A DNA stretch of 64,000 bases from contig CAKOYB010000004.1 of the NCBI GenBank assembly GCA_934130435.1, positions 1 through 64,000 of the forward strand, read 5' to 3'. A program made the translations under genes and the position numbers. The stretch comes from an uncultured Clostridia bacterium. GTDB taxonomy: Bacteria; Bacillota; Clostridia; TANB77; CAG-508. Of this stretch, positions 25,978 through 34,073 are shown piece after piece; within the stretch, counting starts at the first letter, position 1; every line of letters begins with the position of its first letter. The notes beneath the pieces are model-generated. The model was not told the origin of the DNA and ran no database searches. It saw only the letters and a list, made by a program, of their open reading frames with translations.

Positions 25978-26874
25978 TTATGAATTTAATGCTCCACTCA
26001 TTATTCTATATTTAGGTATATTTTTCCATATTTCTTTTAGTTCATTAAAGTTTTTATTGGGATTTAACATTAGTTTTGCTAAATAATCTAACTCTCTATA
26101 TTCTTCTTCAGATAAATTAAAATCTTTTTCTCTTATATATTTAGGAATGTGTAAAAATATGATTTCATTATTCATTAAAGCGTGAAAATCATAAAATAAA
26201 GCTCTTAATGCTGCTTTCATTCCCAAAGTCACAGGATCTGAAGAATACAGAATACTATCTTCTTGAATACTTTTTTCTCTTAATCCTAGATAAGCATTTG
26301 CACCAAATATAAATCTATCATAAGGAATATTATTCAAATCAAATCCCATTTCATGGTCTGGGCAATGTTCATCCGCATCAACTAACTTCCATATATTTTC
26401 ACTTTCATCATAATATTCAGTAATCCAATGGTCATAACTGATACCATCATATTTTATATAAGGAGCAAATCCACTTCTTGCTCTGGCAGGAATACCTTTC
26501 GCTTTTAAAATACTTGCTAATAATATTGCTTGTCCTCTACAAGTAATGTTTATTTTATCTTTCGCCTCTCTCTTTATATTATAATCTGGATTCTTTCTTA
26601 ACAATTCTGCAATCATACTTTGTGCAGTAGGAAAATAATCTTCTTCATAATCTAATCGTGTAATAGGCACTTTTGTCATATCTCCCCAAAAACAATTATT
26701 TTTATTTCTTATATCCTTATCATTATAAGCTACAGGGTGTATTATTTGCATTCTTTGTAATATACACATTTCTTCAATATCATTTGGTAAATTTTTAGCA
26801 AAGTCTTTATAATAACCTAAATCAGTAAATTGACTTGTTTCTTTGTAAAATTCTAATATTTCTTTATTTTCCAT
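25978..26874 (-). CDS. Transglutaminase-like superfamily protein
   Basis: A 298-residue protein with a transglutaminase/protease-like core: Cys in NITCRGQAILLASILKAKGIPAR (about residue 118), His in SYDHWITEYYDESENIW and Asp in KLVDADEHC. The domain normally hydrolyses or transfers amides via a Cys-His-Asp triad. The C-terminal 100 residues are helical and not recognised. The start is taken at 26874 (GGAG ten bases upstream), which overlaps the end of the nitroreductase gene by 11 bases, so the two are translationally coupled. The role of the pair is unknown. Confidence 0.8.
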   Translation of the reverse strand: MENKEILEFYKETSQFTDLGYYKDFAKNLPNDIEEMCILQRMQIIHPVAYNDKDIRNKNNCFWGDMTKVPITRLDYEEDYFPTAQSMIAELLRKNPDYNIKREAKDKINITCRGQAILLASILKAKGIPARARSGFAPYIKYDGISYDHWITEYYDESENIWKLVDADEHCPDHEMGFDLNNIPYDRFIFGANAYLGLREKSIQEDSILYSSDPVTLGMKAALRALFYDFHALMNNEIIFLHIPKYIREKDFNLSEEEYRELDYLAKLMLNPNKNFNELKEIWKNIPKYRIMSGALNS

Positions 26875-27436
26875 TATCATACCACTCCAATATTTCATTT
26901 AATTTCTTTCTTGTTCTTTGCTTTGGCTTTTCATCAGGATATCCTATTGATATTGCTGAAATCAGTTCCATATCGTATTTACACACTAATTTAGCAATTT
27001 CTTTTTGAGTATATACAATATCTCTTATCCATAATGAGCCTAGTTCTAAATCTGTTGCTCTTAAACAAATATGTTCTATTGCAGCACCTATTGATAATGA
27101 ATCCCCGATAATCCAATTATCTTCATTTGGCTTAAATACTAATATTAAAATTGGTGCTTTTTTTATAATATAAGCAGTAGCTTTAACACTACTATTTGCA
27201 TTATATAATTTTCTTTCTAAACTAACTTTTGATTTTTTTAATTGTTCTAACATAATATCTGCTATTTCATCTTTTACTATTCCTTTTACTACCATAAACT
27301 CCCAAGGTTGCCTATTCTTTGCAGATGGTGCAAGTCTAGCAGATTCTATTAAATTTTCTATAATATCATTGGGGATATCTAAATCTTTATATTTTCTTAT
27401 ACTTCTTCTACTTTTAATAGTCTCACTTAATTCCAT
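26864..27436 (-). CDS. Nitroreductase-family FMN oxidoreductase
   Basis: A 190-residue flavoprotein of the nitroreductase fold. The N-terminus is MELSETIKSRRSIRKYKDLDIPND, with the FMN-contacting SRRSIRKY. LAPSAKNRQPWEFMVVKG follows (about residues 36-53), and the C-terminal half has GAAIEHICLRATDLELGSLWI and ISIGYPDEKPKQRTRK. It uses NAD(P)H to reduce nitro compounds or quinones. Length is normal. It lies between an AraC regulator and a coupled transglutaminase-like gene. Confidence 0.9.
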   Translation of the reverse strand: MELSETIKSRRSIRKYKDLDIPNDIIENLIESARLAPSAKNRQPWEFMVVKGIVKDEIADIMLEQLKKSKVSLERKLYNANSSVKATAYIIKKAPILILVFKPNEDNWIIGDSLSIGAAIEHICLRATDLELGSLWIRDIVYTQKEIAKLVCKYDMELISAISIGYPDEKPKQRTRKKLNEILEWYDNGK

Positions 27437-27526
27437 TATATATTTCCTCTCTTACTGTTATCTTGTTCTTTCCAATATTTTTTCCTTATCCCCTTTAAAC
27501 ACCTTTAATTATAACGAAACACAAGA

Positions 27527-27568
27527 AAAAAAGATAAACTTAACTGAAATCAGTTTTGTTTATCTTTT
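27527..27568 (-). terminator. Terminator of the AraC-family gene
   Basis: On the minus strand AAAAGATAAAC-AAAACTGA pairs with TCAGTT-AAGTTTATCTTTT, followed by more T. It overlaps the last codons of the regulator gene. Confidence 0.75.
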
Positions 27569-28356
27569 ATTAACATATATAAATAGCAATTATCACTTGT
27601 ATATAATTCAAAATTAAATTCATCATCAATATTATAATTAGTAGAATGTAACCATTGTGTATATATCATTTTTTCAGTTTTTACTATATCTTTTTGTTCT
27701 CTTGAATTTGCACTAAATATCACATATTTGCCTGCAGGAATAATAAATTCTTTTGTATTATTATATTTTTCTTTGCTACCAACATAATATAAATAACCAT
27801 CTTTTCTACATATAGATATTCCATACATACCTTCTCTATTAAATTTCTTATACAATCCATTTTCTTCTATATCTGAATATAATTTTCTTATATTATAAAG
27901 TAGATCTTCATGAGTTATTGCAGATGTTTCTACACAATATAATTTAATCTCATCAATTTCTTTTATTTCATAATTTAATTCTTCACAAATATCATTACTA
28001 TTATTAAATTTTATTATAGGAAATTGCTTGTATTCTATATTGCTTAATTTACATTCACTTGGAGTTATTCCAAACATATTTTTAAAAGCTCTGGCAAAAG
28101 ATATCTGGGAATCGTATTGATACTTAACGGCTAAATCTACGATTTTTATATCTGTTGTTTTTAATTCCTCAAAAGCCTTACTTAATCTTCTTTTCCTAAT
28201 ATATTCTGCCAATGAAATATTTGTTAAAAATGTAAATATTCTTTGCAAATTATATTCTGATACACCAACAATTTTTGATAATTCTTTATATTCAATATTT
28301 TCAGTTAGATTATCTTCTATATATTTAATCATCTGATTTAAATATTCAAAATTCAT
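27550..28356 (-). CDS. AraC-family regulator with GyrI-like effector domain
   Basis: A 268-residue transcription factor. Residues about 1-105 form the double helix-turn-helix (YKELSKIVGVSEYNLQRIFTFLTN and DLAVKYQYDSQISFARAFKNMFGITPSE). Residues about 110-265 match the GyrI/SoxR-like ligand-binding module, ending FELYTSDNCYLYMLIK. Such proteins bind small or cationic molecules and activate drug-resistance genes. A strong terminator separates it from the nitroreductase pair, so it is probably an independent unit that may regulate its neighbours. Confidence 0.88.
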   Translation of the reverse strand: MNFEYLNQMIKYIEDNLTENIEYKELSKIVGVSEYNLQRIFTFLTNISLAEYIRKRRLSKAFEELKTTDIKIVDLAVKYQYDSQISFARAFKNMFGITPSECKLSNIEYKQFPIIKFNNSNDICEELNYEIKEIDEIKLYCVETSAITHEDLLYNIRKLYSDIEENGLYKKFNREGMYGISICRKDGYLYYVGSKEKYNNTKEFIIPAGKYVIFSANSREQKDIVKTEKMIYTQWLHSTNYNIDDEFNFELYTSDNCYLYMLIKDKQN

Positions 28357-28469
28357 TGTTTATTACTCCTACTTTTTCAACTTTTATCTCAGAAGTTAGT
28401 TTTTTTTAATTCTAGTCTGTGTCAATTCCTATTCATTGATAAACCTATATCCTACACATTATACTTCAA

Positions 28470-28967
28470 TTATAATAAATTTTCTTTTTTTAAGACATCT
28501 TCTAAATATTCATTTTTTGCAATATGTAAAATCTTTTTAGGATTGTAATTATTAATCTTATAATACCAATCTTTTAAATTGTTCTTTAATTTATCAACAA
28601 AAATTTTATTATTTCCTCTATCATAACATCTTTTTTCCAAAACTTTTTCACTATCCAGAGATGGAAAAGCTAGATAATATTCAATATTATTACTTTCAAA
28701 AAAATTTAATAAATCCCAATGCATAGAAGTTAATACAATTTTGTATTTTTCTTGGGCTTCTAATATTGCTTTAAAATAATTTTGTGGCCATTCTTTATTT
28801 TTCTTTCTATTAGTAGTTCCCTTTCTTTTTTCATAAGGAATATCTTCAAATCCAACATTGTCCCATTGATACATACCTGATTCCATATCTATTACATTTT
28901 TATATTTTTTATGTAATGTAGTTTTTCCTATTGCACCAAAACCTGCAACAATAATACCTTTACCCAT
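28470..28967 (-). CDS. P-loop kinase-like protein
   Basis: A 165-residue protein starting MGKGIIVAGFGAIGKTTL, a Walker A loop (GFGAIGKT, residues 9-16). A lid-like stretch ERKRCYDRGNN lies near residue 115 (written here from VLEKRCYDRGNNKI). The size and arrangement fit nucleoside or polynucleotide kinase-like NTPases, but no specific family is certain. ATG at 28967 follows AGAGG. Its start overlaps the end of the HAD gene by eight bases, so the two proteins are likely made together. A kinase/phosphatase pair is the natural inference. Confidence 0.6.
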   Translation of the reverse strand: MGKGIIVAGFGAIGKTTLHKKYKNVIDMESGMYQWDNVGFEDIPYEKRKGTTNRKKNKEWPQNYFKAILEAQEKYKIVLTSMHWDLLNFFESNNIEYYLAFPSLDSEKVLEKRCYDRGNNKIFVDKLKNNLKDWYYKINNYNPKKILHIAKNEYLEDVLKKENLL

Positions 28968-29490
28968 AATATAACCTCTCAATTTCATCAATTAAATATG
29001 CTTTTATACCATTTTCATTTAATAAATTAACAACTTTGGAACTATCATCAAAAAAGTAATCTATTTTTAAATTTTTACAGGTTTCTAGTTTATATTTATC
29101 ACCAAAAACAATACTTTCATAACAAATATTATTTTTTTCTAACCAGCTCTCTGTTATTTTTCTTTTGTTTTTATTTCTGCCTGTAATAATATAAATATTG
29201 CAATTATTATTTTTTAAATGTTCAATGAATTTTTTTGTTTTTTCATTTAATGGTAAGGCAGACATTAAATTTATGAACTCATTTTGTTTAAATTTTATAT
29301 ATTCACCGTTAGGCCACTCATACATTTTATCTATATACTTTGTATTTTTTATATAATTGTAGTTTAAATTATTTTTTTTTAAGTAATTATCGATATATTT
29401 TTTATAAAATCCGTCATCCCTAGTAAGTGTATAATCTATGTCAAATCCAACATTACAATTACACAATTTTAATAAATTGCATCTATCCAT
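28960..29490 (-). CDS. HAD-superfamily phosphatase
   Basis: A 176-residue HAD protein with motif I VGFDIDYTLTRDDG (about residues 14-27), motif II NIYIITGRNKNKR, a motif III Lys in FGDKYKLE and motif IV DYFFDDSSKVVNLL. The tyrosine after motif I (DIDYTLT) replaces the common Gly of DxDGT. It resembles acid phosphatase or polynucleotide 3'-phosphatase-like HADs without clear assignment. It is the first gene of a pair with the P-loop protein. Confidence 0.75.
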   Translation of the reverse strand: MDRCNLLKLCNCNVGFDIDYTLTRDDGFYKKYIDNYLKKNNLNYNYIKNTKYIDKMYEWPNGEYIKFKQNEFINLMSALPLNEKTKKFIEHLKNNNCNIYIITGRNKNKRKITESWLEKNNICYESIVFGDKYKLETCKNLKIDYFFDDSSKVVNLLNENGIKAYLIDEIERLYYG

Positions 29491-29519
29491 TTTTATCTCC
29501 TAAATTTAAAATTTTTATA

Positions 29520-29610
29520 AGTTCTTTTAATTTACTTTCTTTTTTATGAGGAAATCTATCACACTTTCTTTCATAATGTGTGTCAAAATTCTCCGTCCCT
29601 ATTGCCATTA
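29520..29610. repeat. Repeat R1, copy d (partial)
   Basis: Only the right part of the terminator hairpin remains, followed by the intact tail (GAGGAAATCTATCACACT) and a REP. The left arm and any CGCTCC motif are missing. Confidence 0.65.
29581..29607. repeat. REP palindrome 6
   Basis: TGTCAA...TTGCCA around CTCCGTCCC. One arm base does not pair. Confidence 0.75.
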
Positions 29611-29664
29611 ATTTTAGTTAATGCTTTTCTAATATTTTATTTTCTTTGCATCAATTGATGAAAC

Positions 29665-30813
29665 TTATATTTTGCATTCTTTTTTTATCTCCAAATTTAT
29701 AGCTATAGTTGAGATTATAGATAGTATAAATATTACATAAAATATCCTTTCACCTATAAAATTGGCCAATATCGCTAACATGAAAAATACTACAACTTCA
29801 GTAAAACACAAACTCATTTGACCAACCGAAGATAGTAAATCACTATCTTCTTCTGATTTTTTAATAATATTTTGAATTGATGTTTGAATTGATGTTTCAT
29901 AAACCTTTGCTACATTATCACTAACAGTTTTATTTAACGAAATAATAAATTTGTTTTTCACAAATAAATATACAAGAGTAATACTACTTTTGATAATTGT
30001 GACTAAATTATTTGATTTTTTAATATTTTTATCTGTGTATTTTCCTATTAAAATAATAGTTATAGTCTGAAATAGAAGTGATATTATTGTAACTATAGAA
30101 AATGCTTTAAAATTCTTTAGTATTAAATATAAATATAACGGAACAAATTGTCTTTCTATTATATGATTAGTTTTCAAAGCATATATTATTTTATATTTAC
30201 TCTTACTTTTAATTAAATATTTTATACTAGATTTAAATACACTTGATTTTCTTTCTGGTTTATAGTCTATCTTCAGTATTGCTAAATATTGTATGAAGAA
30301 AAATATCGTTAGTATAGCAAAAAGTATTACTGTATTATTACTTATTACGCTCCAAGCAACTAAACAACTGGCTAGAACAGTTCCTAATATTTTACTTATA
30401 CTGTACAAACTATTAAACCTTCCTCTGTGCTTAGTTTCTACATATTTACTAGATAACGCATCTGAAGATGGATTTGATAAGCCATTTAAACCTAAGACAA
30501 TTACAAATATAACTATATTAGATATCAAATTTTTATTAATCAAAATAAAGTAAGCATATATGATATTAAATATATTTGAAATTAAAATACATTTTGCAAT
30601 ACCTATCTTGTTAGATATAGTGACAAATAACGGAGTTATTAACCCCATGATAAGAAATCTAATACCATATATTAATAAGATTATATGTATAGGCAATCCT
30701 GCTTTATATAACATAACTGTCCCAAAAGTCTCACTTAATGCATTTGCAAAACTATATGAAAATATACTTAGATACATATATTTATATTCTTTTTTATAAA
30801 AATATTCTTGCAT
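29665..30813 (-). CDS. Major facilitator superfamily transporter
   Basis: A 382-residue transporter with about 11-12 hydrophobic segments. MFS features include GIRFLIMGLITPLFVTISNKIGI (loop 2-3) and GLSNPSSDALSSKYVETKHRGRFNSLYSISKILGTVLA, which resembles the motif between helices 4 and 5 of drug/H+ antiporters. The substrate cannot be predicted. AGGAGG precedes the start. It is 19 bases downstream of the nucleotidase gene in the same direction. Confidence 0.8.
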   Translation of the reverse strand: MQEYFYKKEYKYMYLSIFSYSFANALSETFGTVMLYKAGLPIHIILLIYGIRFLIMGLITPLFVTISNKIGIAKCILISNIFNIIYAYFILINKNLISNIVIFVIVLGLNGLSNPSSDALSSKYVETKHRGRFNSLYSISKILGTVLASCLVAWSVISNNTVILFAILTIFFFIQYLAILKIDYKPERKSSVFKSSIKYLIKSKSKYKIIYALKTNHIIERQFVPLYLYLILKNFKAFSIVTIISLLFQTITIILIGKYTDKNIKKSNNLVTIIKSSITLVYLFVKNKFIISLNKTVSDNVAKVYETSIQTSIQNIIKKSEEDSDLLSSVGQMSLCFTEVVVFFMLAILANFIGERIFYVIFILSIISTIAINLEIKKECKI

Positions 30814-30831
30814 TATTCCTCCTTTTAAGTT

Positions 30832-31422
30832 TTAATTTTTAGCACTGTATAAATTGTTAATTTTATTATATATATCATACCAACTAAAACATCTATAAAC
30901 ATTATTATTGCAAATTTTTTTGTTGTATATATTGTTATAACATATAACCGGTATTTTTTTAGAAATTGCTATTATGTTTTCTGGATTATCTTCAATCATA
31001 ATATCAATTTCTTTTTCTTCACAAATAATGTCTTTATCTTTGCTAAATATTATTTCATCATATAAAATATCATTATCGTAAAGCCACTTTTTTACTATTT
31101 GTTGCATTTTTATTTGATATTTATTTTCATAAGTGGTAAGATCACGAGCAGTTATAATAAATACTTCATGTTCTTTTTTTATTTTTTTTATAATTTCTGA
31201 TGCAAATGGTCTAACTTTTACATTTTTTGAATATTCAAATATATAATTATTTAAAAATTTTTTATATTGTTCTTTGGTGACACCAAAAATTTCTTGTCCG
31301 TAAAAATTGTCATCATTAATTGTGTATGAAATATTATTTTCTATAAAAAACTTCGTTCCGTAGTCTATAATATATTTCTTTTCTTCAGTTAAAACGCCGT
31401 CTATGTCTATTCCAATTCTCAT
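30832..31422 (-). CDS. 5'(3')-deoxyribonucleotidase-like HAD protein
   Basis: A 196-residue HAD hydrolase with motif I RIGIDIDGVLTEEK (residues 2-15), motif II VFIITARDL, a Lys in IIFSKDKDII and motif IV IDIMIEDNPENI. The order and the ITARDLTTYENKYQIKMQQIVKKWL segment match the NT5C-type nucleotidase family. It may dephosphorylate nucleotides or sugar phosphates. It is the third HAD protein of the island and lies between an MFS transporter and a peptidase C15-like gene. Confidence 0.8.
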   Translation of the reverse strand: MRIGIDIDGVLTEEKKYIIDYGTKFFIENNISYTINDDNFYGQEIFGVTKEQYKKFLNNYIFEYSKNVKVRPFASEIIKKIKKEHEVFIITARDLTTYENKYQIKMQQIVKKWLYDNDILYDEIIFSKDKDIICEEKEIDIMIEDNPENIIAISKKIPVICYNNIYNKKICNNNVYRCFSWYDIYNKINNLYSAKN

Positions 31423-31456
31423 ATTAAACTCCCTTTGGTATTAAAAACTTTTTTAA

Positions 31457-31918
31457 TTAAAATAACTTTGATAAATCTTCTATATTGCCAATTTTATCTA
31501 TAAATGGAATATGAATAAAAACCATTTTACGTTTCAAGTCATTTTCTTTTATATATTTAAGTCCATTAAAAAAGATGTTGTTGCAATAATAATTTCCTGC
31601 ATCTCTTGATACATCAGTTTTATAATTATTCTTTTCTAATTTTTCTTTTAATTGCGAATAATCAAAATCACTTTCATAAATTTCAGTTGTATTTTTACCA
31701 ACAACTTCTATTCTAATATTGTCTTGTTCTAATGGTGCTTGTCCAAATGAAACAATTAAATCATAATTATCTAATTTAATTTTCTTTTGTAATTGTTTAA
31801 CACTCGTAATAAAGCTATTTCTTAAATATAATTTATTTTCATCTAAAGTTTTAATATTATCTAACAATATTTTAGATGAATTATCTTTACCATTAAAAGC
31901 AGTATATAAAATATTCAT
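31457..31918 (-). CDS. Pyroglutamyl-peptidase-like protein (peptidase C15), shortened
   Basis: A 153-residue protein that looks like a reduced pyroglutamyl peptidase. It retains the catalytic Cys region SRDAGNYYCNNIFFNGLKYI (normally NAGTYVCN) and the His region KMVFIHIPF. The N-terminal NILYTAFNGKDNSSKILL corresponds to the usual FGPFGGxxxNPS start. The usual family length is about 215, and the Glu-containing central part is compressed to GQAPLEQDNIRIEVVG. It may be an active variant or a relative with altered substrate. GGAGG precedes the start. Confidence 0.65.
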   Translation of the reverse strand: MNILYTAFNGKDNSSKILLDNIKTLDENKLYLRNSFITSVKQLQKKIKLDNYDLIVSFGQAPLEQDNIRIEVVGKNTTEIYESDFDYSQLKEKLEKNNYKTDVSRDAGNYYCNNIFFNGLKYIKENDLKRKMVFIHIPFIDKIGNIEDLSKLF

Positions 31919-32020
31919 TATTACCTCCTAACTAAATTCACGCTTTAAAACCATTATAATTATACATTATAATACAATTTTTTTCCATACTTCCTTGAGA
32001 TTACTAAATAAAATTAATTT

Positions 32021-32180
32021 ACTAACTGTGAAATTCGTGAGTTTTTTATTTAATTAACCAGCAAAAAAGAGGAAAAATTATCAAAATAATTTAATCCTCT
32101 TTTTGTATTTTTTTAATATGAGAGTGAAATTTATATCCAGACAGCATTGAATTTGTAGTCTCATACAAATTATATTATTG
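32021..32180. repeat. Repeat R3, copy b, with terminator
   Basis: Second copy of the 20851 repeat. It contains the same GAGGAAAAATTATC/AATTTAATCCTC hairpin (about 32065-32106) and the ACTAACTGTGAAATTC start. It fills most of the 280-base gap before the beta-lactamase-like gene. Confidence 0.75.
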
Positions 32181-32200
32181 TAATTTTCATACCCCTTATT

Positions 32201-32980
32201 CTAATTAATTAAATAATCATACATTTTCTTTCCTATATTACCAATTAATTTCTTATTGCCTTTCTTATTATTTGAGTTGTATATAGAAACGCCGATATAA
32301 AACATTTTGTTATTAATACTTATTACTCCAACATCATGATTTAAGTAATCAAGTACTCCAGTTTTATGAGCAAACTTTATAGGTTCAAAAATATATCTCA
32401 TTATTTGGTCTTGGCAACGTTGATTATATAATATATTTATCGCAATGTCACATAACTTTTCATTTAAAATCTTTTTATTAAATAAGAGTGTAAAAATATC
32501 CAACATATCTTTTTGGCTCATATAATTATTTAATCCATTTTCTATAGCTTTTTCGTCTAACATATATCTTTGTAAATATGTAGATTTCACTTTTAAAACA
32601 TTGGCGATATAATGATTAACATTTTCCATACCAAAATGTTTTAACAATACATTTGTTGCAGTATTATCTGATTCAATTATCATCCAATTAATTAATTCGT
32701 TTATTGAATAATTTTTTTCTCCATTCTCAAATACTTCAGTATCATATAGTATATCATTTTTTGTAACTAAAACCATATCGTTTAAATTTGCTTTTCCATT
32801 TTTAATCTCATTTAAAATCGCTAACATTATGGGTACTTTAATTATTGAAGCAGATACTAATTTTTTAGTACTATTAAAGTTATATATATCACAATCTGAA
32901 TTTAATTCTTTAATTAAAATCGAAACATTTTCACTTGAACATTCTACTAATTTTTCTATTTCACTAACTAAATCATTCAT
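32201..32980 (-). CDS. Class A beta-lactamase-like serine hydrolase
   Basis: A 259-residue protein with all three active-site elements of penicillin-recognising enzymes: SxxK in SASIIKVPIM (about residue 44), SDN in IESDNTATNVLL (about residue 107) and KTG in FAHKTGVLDYLNHDVGVI (about residue 212). There is no signal peptide or lipobox, so the product should stay in the cytoplasm unless a start was lost. That makes a peptidase or esterase role, or resistance to an intracellular drug, as likely as beta-lactam hydrolysis. It is preceded by AAGGAG and lies 12 bases after the GNAT gene. Confidence 0.8.
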   Translation of the reverse strand: MNDLVSEIEKLVECSSENVSILIKELNSDCDIYNFNSTKKLVSASIIKVPIMLAILNEIKNGKANLNDMVLVTKNDILYDTEVFENGEKNYSINELINWMIIESDNTATNVLLKHFGMENVNHYIANVLKVKSTYLQRYMLDEKAIENGLNNYMSQKDMLDIFTLLFNKKILNEKLCDIAINILYNQRCQDQIMRYIFEPIKFAHKTGVLDYLNHDVGVISINNKMFYIGVSIYNSNNKKGNKKLIGNIGKKMYDYLIN

Positions 32981-32992
32981 TTTTTACTCTCC

Positions 32993-33661
32993 TTAAATAA
33001 AATTGTAAGTGTTATATGTTGAATCATATTCGAATCCTAATTTTTGTGCTAAACCAACAGAATTAGTATTTGCTGCGTCCCAACTTATTTTTTTATTCTG
33101 ATCTAAACATTCTATAATAAGCCTTGATGCCAATGCAGTAGCAATTCCTTTCCTACGATAATCTTCTTTTACTTTTATATTAACTTCAATACCATCTTTA
33201 TAAAAAATATTTGATGATGCTACACCAATTATTTCATCATTATAAATACAGCAAAAACCTATACCATATTTTTTATAGTTATCTGTTATATTTAAAAATT
33301 TCATTTTTTTTATATTATCAGCTAAAGTTTCATCTATTTTTGCAATTTCAAATTTTTTATCTAAACTATTTATCATTCGATATAAATTTTCTTTATCAAA
33401 TGTTGCTTCTTTTTTTATAGAATATCTTTGTGATTTTCGTATATTGCGAGAATATATTTTTTCTATTTTGCTAGCAATGTCATTGCTTGGTATCAATATA
33501 TATTCTTTAAAATTTTTATCAATAATATCCTTTAAATCTTTATCATCTATATTTCCACTTATGAAACAATAATTTCTAACTACTAAAAAAGCAATATTAG
33601 GATTTCTAACATTATCTACAAATGCTTTCCCCATGACACCATCTAATACACTATTTCCCAT
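32993..33661 (-). CDS. GNAT acetyltransferase, apparently frameshifted at its 5' end
   Basis: A 222-residue GNAT with the acetyl-CoA loop KEDYRRKGIATALASRLI and the C-terminal NTNSVGLAQKLGFEYD, resembling the GNAT_acetyltran group. The ATG at 33661 has no clear ribosome binding site. A GGAGG followed by ATG at 33732 opens a frame (MIFEVTEQK) that stops after ten codons. Restoring one base in the six-A tract (33705-33710) would fuse it to LKEIKILFNDIRFYMGNSV and give a normal start of about 246 residues. It may be a pseudogene, a slippage-dependent gene or an assembly error. Confidence 0.75.
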   Translation of the reverse strand: MGNSVLDGVMGKAFVDNVRNPNIAFLVVRNYCFISGNIDDKDLKDIIDKNFKEYILIPSNDIASKIEKIYSRNIRKSQRYSIKKEATFDKENLYRMINSLDKKFEIAKIDETLADNIKKMKFLNITDNYKKYGIGFCCIYNDEIIGVASSNIFYKDGIEVNIKVKEDYRRKGIATALASRLIIECLDQNKKISWDAANTNSVGLAQKLGFEYDSTYNTYNFI

Positions 33662-33777
33662 ATAAAATCTTATATCATTAAATAGTATCTTTATTTCTTT
33701 TAAATTTTTTGTTCTGTTACTTCAAATATCATTTTTACCTCCGAAAAAGTATAATTTAATAAGATTATACTATAAAA

Positions 33778-33806
33778 TGGCAAAATACTCCATATTCCCA
33801 TTGAAC
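33778..33806. repeat. REP palindrome 7 (degenerate)
   Basis: TGGCAA...CTCCATATTCCCATTGAAC aligns with the REP consensus with a two-base insertion. It directly abuts R2c. Confidence 0.55.
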
Positions 33807-33877
33807 TTTAATAATATTTTATATATAATAATTTTAGAAAGGGAACAAAGTTCGTAACCTGTTGTGTATTCGCTCCA
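33800..33877 (+). repeat. Repeat R2, copy c, with promoter
   Basis: TTGAAC (33801-33806) and TATAAT (33824-33829) are 17 bases apart. GAACAAAGTTC, GTAACCTGT and the terminal CGCTCCA follow. A different hairpin terminator follows at 33916. This is the rightmost trace of the island. The 33733-34073 gap has this, the terminator and the promoter of the next gene. Confidence 0.7.
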
Positions 33878-33915
33878 TAAGATAAAATCGTCGCACCAAT
33901 GTGACGTTAATGATT

Positions 33916-33943
33916 AAATCAATCTGAAAAGATTGATTTTTTT
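33916..33943 (+). terminator. Terminator after R2c
   Basis: AAATCAATCT-GAAA-AGATTGATTT hairpin followed by TTTT, about 40 bases after the CGCTCCA of R2c. Confidence 0.75.
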
Positions 33944-33975
33944 GTGCTGACGTTTATAAGTCTATCGTCATATTA

Positions 33976-34004
33976 TTGACATATTGGTCAAATTATTTTA
34001 TAAT
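33976..34004 (+). promoter_or_regulatory. Consensus sigma-A promoter of the 34074 gene
   Basis: TTGACA (33976-33981) and TATAAT (33999-34004) have exact consensus and a 17-base spacer, about 70 bases before the start codon. A small GGGC/GCCC hairpin lies in the leader at about 34045-34057. Confidence 0.8.
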
Positions 34005-34073
34005 AAAAGTGCAAATGCTCCAAGAGAGTAATTTTGCAAATAAAAGGGCAACAAGCCCAAAAGGAGTATTTTT

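Larger units (their letters stand above)
19850..33877. mobile_element. tRNA-Gly-anchored accessory island of tandem gene modules
   Basis: About 14 kb between the tRNA-Gly 3' end and the last CGCTCCA motif at 33871-33877. It holds metabolic, transport and regulatory genes in small groups, all pointing toward the tRNA. Groups are separated by recurring non-coding repeats, called here R1, R2 and R3, and by REP palindromes. Three boundaries (20838-20844, 23902-23908, 33871-33877) show a copy of CGCTCC, the tRNA 3' terminal motif, ending an R2 repeat. This is what repeated integration at the tRNA 3' end would leave. No recombinase other than the RAYT is present, so mobility and mechanism are inferred. 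Confidence 0.6.

Noticed and set aside
32201..32980. Secreted beta-lactamase resistance gene
   Set aside because: All active-site motifs are present, but the protein starts with no signal peptide or lipobox, so periplasmic or surface beta-lactam hydrolysis cannot be claimed.
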